A program made the translations under genes and the position numbers. A DNA stretch of 64,000 nt from JBEBBU01 sp041158225 (GTDB lineage Bacteria; Pseudomonadota; Gammaproteobacteria; Methylococcales; Methylococcaceae), in contig JBEBBU010000165.1 of NCBI GenBank assembly GCA_041158225.1, positions 13,229 to 77,228 on the forward strand. The letters are read 5' to 3'. Position 1 is the first letter of the stretch. Every line of letters begins with the position of its first letter. Below, one piece after another: positions 37,010-45,671 of the stretch. The notes beneath the pieces were generated by a model. That model was not told the origin of the DNA, did no database searches, and saw nothing but the letters and a program-made list of their open reading frames with translations.

Positions 37010-37588
37010 TCAGACAAAGCGCAGTTTGGCGAGCGTCAGTCCGGCGACAAAACCACCGAGCAGAAAAAGCCAGGATAGTAGTATCAGTATCCCGGTGAAC
37101 TGGGTAATATCGCGCCGTTCTTCAAGGTGATCGCGGTAGTAAAAGGTGATGAAGGTGGCGGCCAGCATCAGTGGAAACGGAAAGATGCTGATGAATTCCT
37201 TGAACTCCATCAGGACATTATGGAAGTTGGCGACATGCTGCAGTATCCAGTCTCTGGGGCCGTCTGTGCCGCGATAGCGCATGTAGATCCAGTTACCTGA
37301 AATGAGTGCAGTGAAATTCAGTGCGGTGGACAGCATCAGCATATCGCGCAGTGATTCCATATTGACATGAACACCCCGGATCAGCGGGTAAGCCCGGTGG
37401 GTCATGAAAGTGCCCATGATCATGGCGCCAATGGCGCTGGTACCATGCACGCCGGCCTGTACGCTGTAGGCGCTGGGATAGAAGAAATCCAGGCCTCCCA
37501 GTGCAAGCAGCAGACTCAGGCCCAGCAATGCCTGGGTTCTGGCCAGTACTTTGGCAAGCGTTGGATGCAATACAGTATGTTGCGGCAT
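37010..37588 (-). CDS. Polytopic membrane protein with membrane-boundary histidines, first gene of CopC-like operon
   Basis: A 192-residue protein with about five TM segments (20-36, 48-66, 84-100, 132-150, 163-185). Histidines at 48, 64, 118 and 123 lie near helix ends, a pattern that could hold b-type haem or metal, though this is only suggestive. The ATG at 37588 is preferred over an in-frame codon 45 bases upstream because AGGA precedes it and the upstream peptide is polar. A TATAAT box at 37637-37632 may drive the four-gene operon. Family not recognised. Confidence 0.6.
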   Translation of the reverse strand: MPQHTVLHPTLAKVLARTQALLGLSLLLALGGLDFFYPSAYSVQAGVHGTSAIGAMIMGTFMTHRAYPLIRGVHVNMESLRDMLMLSTALNFTALISGNWIYMRYRGTDGPRDWILQHVANFHNVLMEFKEFISIFPFPLMLAATFITFYYRDHLEERRDITQFTGILILLSWLFLLGGFVAGLTLAKLRFV

Positions 37589-37631
37589 GTCTCTGGTCCT
37601 GTGATGCGTCAAGATGCGTGACTGACCGCTC

Positions 37632-37678
37632 ATTATATACTACCTGTAGCATTGTCCTGACGGCATCAGTGATACACT
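37632..37678. promoter_or_regulatory. Divergent promoter region between CopC-like operon and epimerase
   Basis: On the minus strand a consensus TATAAT (37637-37632) serves the CopC-like operon, with a poor -35. On the plus strand ATTGTC (37651-37656) and TACACT (37673-37678), 16 bases apart, could serve the epimerase-Nudix pair. The two transcripts diverge. Confidence 0.35.
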
Positions 37679-37704
37679 TTTTACATCGAAACGGAGAACT
37701 ATGC

Positions 37705-38604
37705 ATGCAGATTGTCATGACGGGAGCAACGGGTTTTCTCGGTCATCACCTGTGCAGGATACTGGTGGACGCCGGCCATAAGGTTCATGTCTATACCCGC
37801 AGCCCTCATCGGGCGCGCAAGCGCTGCCCGGGCGCCATTCCGTTTACCTCCTGGCAGCAGCTGGGGCCGGATTTCTGCTGCGATGCTGCGATTAACCTCT
37901 CAGGTGAGCCCATTGTCGGCGCGCGCTGGACGCATGCGCGCAAGGCTATCCTGTGGCAAAGCCGGGTAGGAGTGACCCGCGATCTGGTCGACTGGATGTC
38001 GCGGTTGCATACCCAACCCAAAGTCCTGCTGAGTGGTTCCGCCGTTGGCTACTATGGTCAGCAGGGTGATACCACACTGAGTGAGCAGAGTGCGGTCAGT
38101 GGTGATGATGATTTTGCCAGGGATATGTGTGCCGCTTGGGAGGAGGCTGCCATGGAAGCATCGTCGTCAGGCATTCGTGTCTGCTGCGTGCGTACGGGTC
38201 TGGTCCTTGCCAGAAGAGGGGGTATGCTGCAGCGTCTTCTGCCTGCATTCCGTTTGGGTCTTGGTGGGCCACTGGGTTCCGGTACGCAGTGGATGCCATG
38301 GATTCACCTCGAGGATTACCTGAATATGCTGCTCTTTCTCCTTGAAAGGCAGCAGCTTGCGGGAGCTTTCAACGCGACATCACCCCAGCCAGTGACCAAT
38401 GAGGTTTTTACCCGTGAACTGGCACATGTGCTGCGCCGTCCTGCCTTGCTGAGAGTGCCGGAAAAACTGTTGCGCCTGAGTATGGGGGAGATGGCTGATC
38501 TGCTGCTTGGCGGGCAGCGTGCCCTGCCTGTTGCCCTGCAGGCCGCAGGCTTCAGGTTCCGGCATCCGGAACTGCCTGCTGCGCTGGAGCATCTGCTGAC
38601 ATGA
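37705..38604 (+). CDS. TIGR01777/YfcH-type NAD-dependent epimerase-like protein
   Basis: A 299-residue extended short-chain dehydrogenase. It has the nucleotide-binding GATGFLGHHLC at the start, AAINLSGEPIVGARWTHARK and LLSGSAVGYYGQQGD, the marks of the YfcH (TIGR01777) family, whose substrate is unknown. The start at 37705 (MQIVMTGATG) is supported by SD GGAG; an ORF extension upstream to 37501 is not conserved. The stop overlaps the Nudix gene as ATGA. Confidence 0.85.
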   Translation: MQIVMTGATGFLGHHLCRILVDAGHKVHVYTRSPHRARKRCPGAIPFTSWQQLGPDFCCDAAINLSGEPIVGARWTHARKAILWQSRVGVTRDLVDWMSRLHTQPKVLLSGSAVGYYGQQGDTTLSEQSAVSGDDDFARDMCAAWEEAAMEASSSGIRVCCVRTGLVLARRGGMLQRLLPAFRLGLGGPLGSGTQWMPWIHLEDYLNMLLFLLERQQLAGAFNATSPQPVTNEVFTRELAHVLRRPALLRVPEKLLRLSMGEMADLLLGGQRALPVALQAAGFRFRHPELPAALEHLLT

Positions 38605-39146
38605 CGAGTGCTGATGAACTGCTCTGGCATGTCGATGTTCAGGATGTGCCTCTGGGTGCCCGGACGCGCGCTGATATCCATGCTCTCAGGCTGTTGCACC
38701 GCTCCGTGCATATGCTGGTGTCTGATCCTGATGGCAATATTCTTCTACAGCTGCGTTCTGGCACCAAAGACGAGAATCCGGGATTATGGGATACCTCGGC
38801 GGCGGGTCATGTTGATTATGGTGAAAGCTATGATGACAGCGCGCGGCGCGAGCTCGGTGAAGAGCTGGGTATCCATGTTGCTGTGGAAGCCCTGCATTTC
38901 CTGTTCAGAATGGAAGCTCTGCCCGAATTCGGGAGCGAGTTTGTCCAGGTTTATCAGGTAGTGTGGAACGGTCCGCTGCAGCTATCAGAAGCCGAAATCA
39001 GCGAAGTACGCTGGTTTACCCCTGAGCAGCTGGATCATGCTGTGGCTATGGACAATCCTGCCTACACCGGCACTTTCAAGAGGCTGTGGCGGATTTACCG
39101 GAGTAGCAGTCTTGTGGCGATTCCCAGCAGTAACAGCGCAAAGTAG
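38601..39146 (+). CDS. Nudix hydrolase (IPP-isomerase/YfcD-like)
   Basis: A 181-residue Nudix protein. The complete Nudix box Gx5Ex7REUxEExGU runs from Gly69 to Ile91 (GHVDYGESYDDSARRELGEE). The N-terminal DELLWHVDVQDVPLGARTRADIH-type region is typical of the YfcD group related to isopentenyl-diphosphate isomerase. The substrate is unknown. It is translationally coupled to the epimerase by ATGA, and its 3' end overlaps the convergent permease gene by 52 bases. Confidence 0.88.
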   Translation: MTSADELLWHVDVQDVPLGARTRADIHALRLLHRSVHMLVSDPDGNILLQLRSGTKDENPGLWDTSAAGHVDYGESYDDSARRELGEELGIHVAVEALHFLFRMEALPEFGSEFVQVYQVVWNGPLQLSEAEISEVRWFTPEQLDHAVAMDNPAYTGTFKRLWRIYRSSSLVAIPSSNSAK

Positions 39147-39916
39147 ACTCTGAGTTTTTCCATCGGCAGGTGCGTTGCGAGTCTGGCGCCCCAGGGCGCC
39201 GCCAGCAGTCCGGTCAGTGCCAGTGCCACCGCTCCCGGCCACCAGAGGTAGCCCAGCATGTGAGGTGCGGGTTCCCCATGCTGCCAGCCCAGCCAGACAT
39301 AGGTCATCAGGCCACTGAGGGCGATGGGTATTCCGCAGATGGCAGAGGTACCTATGGCCTGGCGGATATTCAGCTGGTGGCGCAGGAGATAGGGGACTGT
39401 CAGTGTGCCGCCGCCGATGCCAAACAGGGCGGAAAGTGCACCGATAGCCGTTCCAGCCAGAAACAGCGAGCCTCTGCTGGTCGGGTGATCCATGGCAACG
39501 CTGGCTTGTGGGCGTTGCCAGACCAGACGGGCAGCGACATAGGTCTGGAAGATGGCGAAAGCGATGACCAGGTATCCTGCCGGCAGTCCGCTGGCCAGGT
39601 GGGCGCCTGCAGACGTTCCGAGGAGCAGGCCGGGCGCCAGGCCGGAAACCGATCGCCAGCAGACATTGCCGCGCCTTGCGTGTGCGATGCCGGATGCTGA
39701 TGATGTTGGCAGGATGACACCAAAGGACGTGCCCAGTGCTGTCAGCATCAGTCCATCAGCGGAGACGCCCTGCTGTGGCAGTGACCAGAGCAGAAAAGGC
39801 ACCAGCAGGATGCCGCCTCCAATGCCGAATAGCCCGGCAAGCATTCCGGCAGTGAGGCCGACGGCAAGGTAGAGTGTAGTCGTATCCCATGGGAAAGCAT
39901 CCAGGAAAATCATCAT
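39095..39916 (-). CDS. TauE/SafE-family sulfite exporter-like permease
   Basis: A 273-residue membrane protein with about eight TM segments and two repeats of the family motif: AGMLAGLFGIGGGILLVPFLL near the start and IGALSALFGIGGGTLTVPYLL near the middle. The family (COG0730) exports sulfite or related organosulfur anions; the substrate here is not known. Its start region overlaps the start of divergent cca by 2 bases. The alternative ATG is at 39913. Confidence 0.85.
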   Translation of the reverse strand: MMIFLDAFPWDTTTLYLAVGLTAGMLAGLFGIGGGILLVPFLLWSLPQQGVSADGLMLTALGTSFGVILPTSSASGIAHARRGNVCWRSVSGLAPGLLLGTSAGAHLASGLPAGYLVIAFAIFQTYVAARLVWQRPQASVAMDHPTSRGSLFLAGTAIGALSALFGIGGGTLTVPYLLRHQLNIRQAIGTSAICGIPIALSGLMTYVWLGWQHGEPAPHMLGYLWWPGAVALALTGLLAAPWGARLATHLPMEKLRVYFALLLLGIATRLLLR

Positions 39917-41177
39917 GAATATGTCTGTTTATCTGGTCGGTGGTGCCGTGCGCGACCGCCTTCTTGGTTTGCCGGTGATCGAGCGCGACTGGGTTGTGGT
40001 GGGTGCGGTACCTGATGACCTGATTAAACAGGGATACCGGCAGGTCGGCAAGGACTTTCCTGTTTTTTTGCATCCCGGTACAGGGGAGGAGTACGCGCTG
40101 GCCAGACGCGAGCGCAAGGTCGCTGCCGGTTACCATGGGTTTGCTGTGGAAACTGGCCGGGAGATTTCGCTGCATGACGATCTGCTGCGGCGTGATCTGA
40201 CCATCAACGCCATGGCCATGGATGCAGCCGGGCAGCTGGTGGATCCCCATGGGGGTATGTGTGACCTGCAACATCGTGTGTTGCGCCATGTTTCACCGGC
40301 CTTTGTCGAAGATCCACTGCGTGTGCTGCGCGTGGCGCGATTTGCCGCCCGTTTTGCAGGATATGGATTTACTGTGGCAGCAGAAACCATGGCCTTGATG
40401 CGACAGCTGAGTAGTGGGGGTGAACTGGGCCATCTGGTACCTGAGCGGGTGTGGCAGGAGTGCATCAAAGCGCTGTCAGGCCCCTCTCCATCCGTATTTT
40501 TCTCGACGCTAAAGGCATGTGATGCCCTGCTGCCGCTTTTTCCTGAACTGGACCGGCTGTTTCAGGTGCCACAGTCACCGCAGCATCATCCCGAGGGAGA
40601 CTGTGGTGTTCACAGCCTGCTGGTACTGGATCAGGCTGCAAGGCTTTCGGATGATCCGGTGGTGCGCTTTGCTGCGCTGGTGCATGATCTGGGTAAGGGT
40701 CTGACGTCCGAACAGCTCTGGCCATCACATCCCGGTCATGAGCAGGCTGGAGTCCTGCTACTGGAAGCACTGGCCCTGCGTTATCGTCTGCCACATGTTT
40801 ACCGGCAGCTTGCGCTTGCTGTCATGCGTTTTCATGGTGAAGTGCACAGGGCCCTGACACTGGATCTGCGTGCGCTGGACAGTCTGATGCATGGTATTGG
40901 CGCCTGGCAGTCTGCCGCCTACCCTTTTGAGGCGGTGCTGACTGCCTGCAAGGCTGACTGTCGCGGCCGTACAGGCTTTGAGGATGCTGACTACCCCCAG
41001 GCTGCTTACCTGCGTTCTGCCCGTGAGGCAGGTCTTGCTATCGATCGCCAGCTGCCAGCCCGGCTCGGCTACCAGGGGGAAGCGTATGGACGTGCTCTTG
41101 GCACGTTGCGGCGTCAGGCCCTCCGGCGCTGGCGCCGGGAATTGGCCGGATTCAGTGCTGCATCAGTCTTGCGCTGA
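39915..41177 (+). CDS. cca: tRNA CCA-adding enzyme with HD domain
   Basis: A 420-residue class II tRNA nucleotidyltransferase that adds or repairs the CCA end. VYLVGGAVRDRLLGLPVIERDWVVVG holds the catalytic DxD-type acidic pair, then EYALARRERK and the RRDLTINAMAMD and RFAARFAGYGF motifs. The C-terminal HD phosphohydrolase domain has FAALVHDLGKG, as in E. coli. ATG 39915 has SD AGGAA. The 3' end overlaps purC by 26 bases. Confidence 0.97.
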   Translation: MNMSVYLVGGAVRDRLLGLPVIERDWVVVGAVPDDLIKQGYRQVGKDFPVFLHPGTGEEYALARRERKVAAGYHGFAVETGREISLHDDLLRRDLTINAMAMDAAGQLVDPHGGMCDLQHRVLRHVSPAFVEDPLRVLRVARFAARFAGYGFTVAAETMALMRQLSSGGELGHLVPERVWQECIKALSGPSPSVFFSTLKACDALLPLFPELDRLFQVPQSPQHHPEGDCGVHSLLVLDQAARLSDDPVVRFAALVHDLGKGLTSEQLWPSHPGHEQAGVLLLEALALRYRLPHVYRQLALAVMRFHGEVHRALTLDLRALDSLMHGIGAWQSAAYPFEAVLTACKADCRGRTGFEDADYPQAAYLRSAREAGLAIDRQLPARLGYQGEAYGRALGTLRRQALRRWRRELAGFSAASVLR

Positions 41178-42045
41178 CATCACGGTAGCGCCTTGCTGTC
41201 TGTTCAATGATATCCTGGGGTAGTTCCGGGCCTGGGGACTGCTTGTTCCAGTCCAGTGTTTCCAGATAGTCACGTACAAACTGCTTGTCAAAACTCGGAG
41301 GATTGCCGCCTGTGCTGTAGGTGGTTTCATCCCAGAAGCGCGACGAGTCAGGTGTAAGGGCTTCATCAATCCAGTGCAGGCGTCCTTCTTCATCCAGGCC
41401 AAATTCGAATTTGGTATCAGCAATGATGATGCCGTGCTGCAGGGCGTAGGCAGCTGCAGTTGTATAGATGCTCAGTGCCAGATCTCTCACTTCTGCCGCA
41501 CGTTCCTCTCCCATCAGTTCCACTGTGGCGGCAAAATCAATATTCTCGTCATGGCTGCCCAGGGCAGCTTTGGTCGATGGGGTATAAAGCGGTTGGGGCA
41601 GACGCTCTGCCTGCTGCAGGCCGGAGGGCAGATGATGACCACAGACCATCCCGGTAGCGCAATAGTCTTTCCAGCCAGATCCGGCAAGATAGCCGCGAAC
41701 CACGGCTTCTACCGGCAGAGGCTTCAGGCGTCTGACCACCATGGCCCTGCCTTCAACCTGTATTCTTTCGGCAGGATCGGGAAGTATCTGCTCCAGGGGG
41801 ATATCTGCCAGATGATTCGGGGCCAGCGCTCTGAGTTGCCTGAACCAGAACAGCGAAAGTTCGGTGAGGATGCGTCCCTTGCCTGGAATGGGATCAGGCA
41901 ATATGACATCAAAGGCAGACAGCCGGTCAGTGGTGACAATCAGCAGATGATGCTCGTCGACATCATAGATATCCCTGACCTTGCCGCGGCCACACAGGTG
42001 TAGGGAGTTGAGTTGTGATTCGTGCAGGCTGTCAGGCGGATTCAT
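41152..42045 (-). CDS. purC: Phosphoribosylaminoimidazole-succinocarboxamide synthase
   Basis: A 297-residue SAICAR synthetase of the longer (yeast-like) type, joining CAIR and aspartate in purine synthesis. GKVRDIYDVDEHHLLIVTTDRLSAFDV, EAVVRGYLAGSGWKDY and DTKFEFGLD are characteristic. It is convergent with cca. Confidence 0.97.
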   Translation of the reverse strand: MNPPDSLHESQLNSLHLCGRGKVRDIYDVDEHHLLIVTTDRLSAFDVILPDPIPGKGRILTELSLFWFRQLRALAPNHLADIPLEQILPDPAERIQVEGRAMVVRRLKPLPVEAVVRGYLAGSGWKDYCATGMVCGHHLPSGLQQAERLPQPLYTPSTKAALGSHDENIDFAATVELMGEERAAEVRDLALSIYTTAAAYALQHGIIIADTKFEFGLDEEGRLHWIDEALTPDSSRFWDETTYSTGGNPPSFDKQFVRDYLETLDWNKQSPGPELPQDIIEQTARRYRDVSARLMQH

Positions 42046-42135
42046 GGCAATGACTCATTCGTTTTGCATAAAAAAGACTTATCATGTAAGCCTTCGGGCT
42101 GGAAGGCAAGCCCCTGAGCGTAAGAAGCGGCTGGT

Positions 42136-43059
42136 ATGAACTGGTTAGGTAAGGCATTTGGTAGTGTATTCGGGTTTCTGGTGGGAGGGCCAGTGGGCGC
42201 TGCAGTGGGTGCCGCATTCGGTCACAAGCTGGATCATCGTGATGACGGCAGTCTGAGGCGTATCGATAACCAGGTATCTACTGCAGCACACGCGGCCTTT
42301 TTCAATGCGACATTTGCCGTGATGGGGCATGTTGCCAAGAGTGATGGTCGGGTTTCCGAGGCAGACATCCGCATGGCCAGTGAAATCATGGATCGCATGC
42401 TGCTTTCTCCCGAGCAGCGTCGGGTGGCCATGCAGCGGTATGGCGAAGGCAAGCAGTCAGGATTTGCCCTGGATGCCACGCTGGATGCTTTCCGCCGGGA
42501 ATGCAGGACACGCTATACCCTCATGCGTCTTTTTATTGAAATCCAGCTGGAGTGCGCCTGGTGTGAGGGCGAACCACACGAGAGCCAGGACCGGCTGTTG
42601 CTGTATATCTGCAAAAAGATCAGGTTTTCCCAGTTTGAGTACCATGCTATCCGTCTGCGCAGGCAGAGTGAGGTGAAGCTGAAACAGGAGCAGGCACAGG
42701 AACAGCAGCAGAAACAGCAGGGCAGGCAGCAGCGGCAGACGTTCAACCAGCAGGGGTTTGAGCAGGCTTACAGGCGTGCGCGCCAGCAGCAGGAACAGTG
42801 GCGCAGCCATAATGGTTCGCCTCCTCCGGGACGGCGCTCCCAGCATGTTCTGGATGATGCCTACAAGATTCTTGGCGTGACTGCGCGGGCGGGTGATGAT
42901 GAAGTCAAACGGGCTTACCGGCGCTTGATGAGCCAGAATCATCCGGATAAACTTGCTGCGCGTGGTGCCTCGGAGGCTGCCATGCGCAAGGCGAATGAAC
43001 GTACCCAGCAGATTCGCAAGGCATACGACCGTATCGCCCAGGCCAGAAAAATTTCCTGA
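42136..43059 (+). CDS. djlA: DjlA-type membrane-anchored DnaJ co-chaperone
   Basis: A 307-residue protein with an N-terminal Gly/Ala-rich membrane segment (GSVFGFLVGGPVGAAVGAAFG), a TerB-like helical domain (residues about 50-175), a Gln/Arg-rich linker (about 180-230) and a C-terminal J domain with the HPD motif (SQNHPDKLAARG). It stimulates DnaK ATPase at the inner membrane. The layout is exactly that of DjlA. Confidence 0.93.
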   Translation: MNWLGKAFGSVFGFLVGGPVGAAVGAAFGHKLDHRDDGSLRRIDNQVSTAAHAAFFNATFAVMGHVAKSDGRVSEADIRMASEIMDRMLLSPEQRRVAMQRYGEGKQSGFALDATLDAFRRECRTRYTLMRLFIEIQLECAWCEGEPHESQDRLLLYICKKIRFSQFEYHAIRLRRQSEVKLKQEQAQEQQQKQQGRQQRQTFNQQGFEQAYRRARQQQEQWRSHNGSPPPGRRSQHVLDDAYKILGVTARAGDDEVKRAYRRLMSQNHPDKLAARGASEAAMRKANERTQQIRKAYDRIAQARKIS

Positions 43060-43088
43060 ACATCAAGCCACAAGGTACCCTGAGTCCC

Positions 43089-43571
43089 ATGCCATCATTT
43101 GACATCGTTTCTGAAGTTGACCTCCACGAGGTTGCCAATGCCGTTGACCAGACTATGCGTGAGGTAGGCACGCGCTTTGATTTCAAGGGAAGTCAGGCCA
43201 GTTGCGAACTCAAGGATGGTGAGATACGTCTGGTCGCGGAAAGTGATTTCCAGTTGCAGCAGCTCAGGGATATCCTGAACAGCAAACTCGCCAAACGCAA
43301 TGTGGATGCCGGCAGTCTTGACCGTGGTGCCGTCACCCCGGTAGGCAGGGAGTTCCGCCAGAGTCTCAAACTCAAGCAGGGCGTGGAAACTGCCTATGCC
43401 AAGGAACTTGTCAAGCTGCTCAAGGAAAGCAGGCTCAAGGTCCAGGCCTCCATTCAGGGGGAGCAGGTCAGGGTAACCGGCAAGAAGCGTGACGATCTGC
43501 AGGAAGCCATTGCCGTGCTGCGTGCCAGCCAGCCTGAGCAACCCTTGCAATACACCAATTTTCGCGATTAG
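43089..43571 (+). CDS. yajQ: YajQ family nucleotide-binding protein
   Basis: A 160-residue YajQ/UPF0234 protein, MPSFDIVSEVDLHEVANAVDQ at the start and a C-terminal FRD, both nearly invariant in the family. Members bind nucleotides, in Xanthomonas cyclic di-GMP, and act with transcription factors. It follows djlA by 29 bases. Confidence 0.95.
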   Translation: MPSFDIVSEVDLHEVANAVDQTMREVGTRFDFKGSQASCELKDGEIRLVAESDFQLQQLRDILNSKLAKRNVDAGSLDRGAVTPVGREFRQSLKLKQGVETAYAKELVKLLKESRLKVQASIQGEQVRVTGKKRDDLQEAIAVLRASQPEQPLQYTNFRD

Positions 43572-43588
43572 CCGGTAAAATCCCGCAT

Positions 43589-43619
43589 GTGTGTCTATAC
43601 CTTCAAGGTATGGACACAC
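43589..43619 (+). other. 13-bp hairpin covering the PilW-like start codon
   Basis: Arms 43589-43601 and 43607-43619 pair over 13 bp with one T-G, with loop TTCAA. The ATG at 43610 is inside the right arm, and there is no T-run after it. It could end yajQ transcripts poorly or block translation of the next gene. Confidence 0.6.
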
Positions 43620-44596
43620 ACAACAGAATTTCGGGATCTGCTTTTCTTGGCCTGATGTTCAGCATGGCGGTTGGTGCCTGCCTGCTGGTGCTCATGGCCA
43701 GTATCCATGCGCAATGGCTGGCGCGTTACCGTTATCTGGTGGCAAAAGCACAGCTTGAGGAGTCGCGCCGCGTACTGCTGGAAACTTTCCAGCCACTGCT
43801 GGGCAATACCGGTTATATGGGATGTGCTACCGGTGTGTCACCACCTCCCGTCGTCATGGCAAAACCACCGCTGGCTATAATCCGCCGTGTTGCCGCTTAT
43901 GCTGCGCACGCTACTGGCTGGGTGCCGCCGTTACCCTCCGGTCTCAATAAGGTGCTGCCTGACAGTGATGTGCTTGAGGTGATGCAGGCTTTGCCCTGTG
44001 GTGGCCAGCTTGCTGCGGCTACATCCGCTACCGAAGCTGTGCTGGAACTGTCCTGTCCGCATCAGTGTGATTTTTCAGCAGATGATCTGGTGCTGCTGAC
44101 CGCTTGCAGTCACTCGCATCTGCTGCGTATCGACAGTGTTCAGGGATGTGGCGTGGAATCTGCCAGGCTGGTATTTTCAGCGACAGGTAACAGTAGCCGC
44201 CTGTTGTGCCAGCATTATGATGGCAACGGCAGTTGTGCTGCTGGTGAGCAGGCACTGATTTATCCGGCACACAGTCAGGTGCTGGGCTGGCAGTCCAGTC
44301 TCTGGTTTCTGCGCAACGCCAGTGATGGCAGTCCATCCCTGTGGCGGTTTGATACGCAGCGTCCGGCTGGTGGTGATAATCCTGCAGAATGGATGACAGG
44401 GGTTGAAAAACTGCAGTTGCGTTTCGCTGTTGCAGATCAGCCGTTTTCAGCTTCTTTCGCTGGATTTGCCGCTGATCAGGTCACTGACTGGGGCGTGGTA
44501 AGCGCCATCGCCATGCATGTCAGCCTGAGATCATCTGATGGCGCTTTGCATCTTGCTTTTACCCTGATGACGCCTTTGCGTAATCCTGCGCCATGA
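43610..44596 (+). CDS. PilW-like minor pilin
   Basis: A 328-residue protein with an N-terminal hydrophobic helix after a short leader (SGSAFLGLMFSMAVGACLLV) and, further in, GNTGYMGCATG, which matches the [AG]GYxGC block of PilW minor pilins. The usual Glu at position 5 of the mature pilin is Gly here, so processing or assembly may be altered. The start at 43610 lies in a strong hairpin and has a poor SD. Its stop overlaps the next gene as ATGA. Confidence 0.65.
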   Translation: MDTHNRISGSAFLGLMFSMAVGACLLVLMASIHAQWLARYRYLVAKAQLEESRRVLLETFQPLLGNTGYMGCATGVSPPPVVMAKPPLAIIRRVAAYAAHATGWVPPLPSGLNKVLPDSDVLEVMQALPCGGQLAAATSATEAVLELSCPHQCDFSADDLVLLTACSHSHLLRIDSVQGCGVESARLVFSATGNSSRLLCQHYDGNGSCAAGEQALIYPAHSQVLGWQSSLWFLRNASDGSPSLWRFDTQRPAGGDNPAEWMTGVEKLQLRFAVADQPFSASFAGFAADQVTDWGVVSAIAMHVSLRSSDGALHLAFTLMTPLRNPAP

Positions 44597-45138
44597 ACAG
44601 AAATACGGATGGCCATATCCTGATACTGGTGCTATTCGTGCTGTCCATGCTGGGATCCATATCCATCCTGTTGCAGCAGCTTGCCTCGACAGAATGGCAG
44701 CGTAGCAGTCGCTTCATCACCGGCCAGGATCTGCAGGCCTATGTAGAAAGCAGGCTTGCGTTACAGCTAGGTCTCTGGAGCCAGCAGGGACAATGGCAGG
44801 TTTTTCCAGCCTGTGGCGAGGAGGCCGGATGGTATGCGGCTGGTTGTCCTCTTCCAGCTGACCATGATTTACGCATGGATGCACCTTCTGCCAGCGTGCA
44901 GGTACTGGCGGCCGATGACCCGCGTTTTTCGCCAGTGCGGGTAAGGGTTGTCGAGTCCACGGTCATGCATGCCCAGTGGGGGCGCCATGTGACGGTGACG
45001 GCTCATGCAGATGCCAGGATGATGCCGGTTTCACTGACACTGGAGACTGGTTTATGGCTCTGTCCTGAAAGCATGATGCCTGCCCTGCAGTCCGTCTGCA
45101 CGCAAGATACCCCCAGATCATGGCGTGTTTCACCGTGA
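44593..45138 (+). CDS. PilX-like minor pilin / assembly protein
   Basis: A 181-residue protein with an N-terminal hydrophobic helix preceded by Gly (DGHILILVLFVLSMLGSIS) and a periplasmic part with paired cysteines (CGEEAGWYAAGCPL, and CPESM...VCTQ). Position after PilW and the helix pattern fit PilX; sequence identity is weak. It is coupled to the PilW-like gene by ATGA. Confidence 0.55.
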   Translation: MNRNTDGHILILVLFVLSMLGSISILLQQLASTEWQRSSRFITGQDLQAYVESRLALQLGLWSQQGQWQVFPACGEEAGWYAAGCPLPADHDLRMDAPSASVQVLAADDPRFSPVRVRVVESTVMHAQWGRHVTVTAHADARMMPVSLTLETGLWLCPESMMPALQSVCTQDTPRSWRVSP

Positions 45139-45140
45139 AC

Positions 45141-45671
45141 ATGCGCACCGGTTTCAGTATCGTGGAATGCCTGCTGGTTGTCGCCCTGTCCGCAATCATG
45201 GCGGGTATCGCCTGGTCTACCGGCTGGCAACAGCAGCAGTCGCTGGTATTACAGGTCAGCGGCGATATTTTTTTGCGTGACATGCTGACTGCGCGGAGTG
45301 AGGCGATGCGCCGGGGACTTACCATTACGCTGTGTAAAAGTGCTGATGGTCAGCAGTGTAACCGTCATGGCGACTGGGAGCAGGGATGGCTGATGTTTGT
45401 CGACAGAAACGGCAATGCCTGGGTTGATGATGACCTGAATGCCATTCTCTCCGTACAGTCATCGATGCATGGACTGATCTTGAGCGGTAATACGCCGGTG
45501 CGTCACTACCTTTCCTGGCATGCGCAGGGTGAAAGCCGACTGACGACTGGTGGTTTTCAGGCGGGGACGCTGACACTTTGCAGCCAGCGTCTGCCGGGCA
45601 TACAGGGGCAGGCATTTACCCTGAGCGCCAGTGGGCGGGTGAGGCGCAGCTTCACACACTGTGGTGCCTGA
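45141..45671 (+). CDS. FimT/GspH-type pseudopilin
   Basis: A 176-residue pseudopilin. The ATG at 45141 gives a 4-residue leader MRTG followed by FSIVECLLVVALSAIMAG, a correct prepilin peptidase site with Phe1 and Glu5. The distal region has CKSADGQQCNRHGDWEQGW and FVDRNGNAWVDDD, the FimT/GspH fingerprint. FimT minor pilins can bind DNA in type IV pili. It starts 3 bases after the PilX-like stop. Confidence 0.82.
   Translation: MRTGFSIVECLLVVALSAIMAGIAWSTGWQQQQSLVLQVSGDIFLRDMLTARSEAMRRGLTITLCKSADGQQCNRHGDWEQGWLMFVDRNGNAWVDDDLNAILSVQSSMHGLILSGNTPVRHYLSWHAQGESRLTTGGFQAGTLTLCSQRLPGIQGQAFTLSASGRVRRSFTHCGA

Noticed and set aside
37501..37704. Longer N-terminus for the YfcH-like protein
   Set aside because: The added 68 residues are not family-like, lie in the divergent gene and promoter, and the SD favours 37705.
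43587..43655. A 22-codon ORF (ATG 43587) overlapping the PilW-like start, as a leader peptide
   Set aside because: No Shine-Dalgarno and no sequence character of a regulatory leader; likely chance.
45578..45670. Longer start for the PilV-like remnant
   Set aside because: Those codons are the FimT gene read in another frame; the pilin-like N-terminus begins at 45671.
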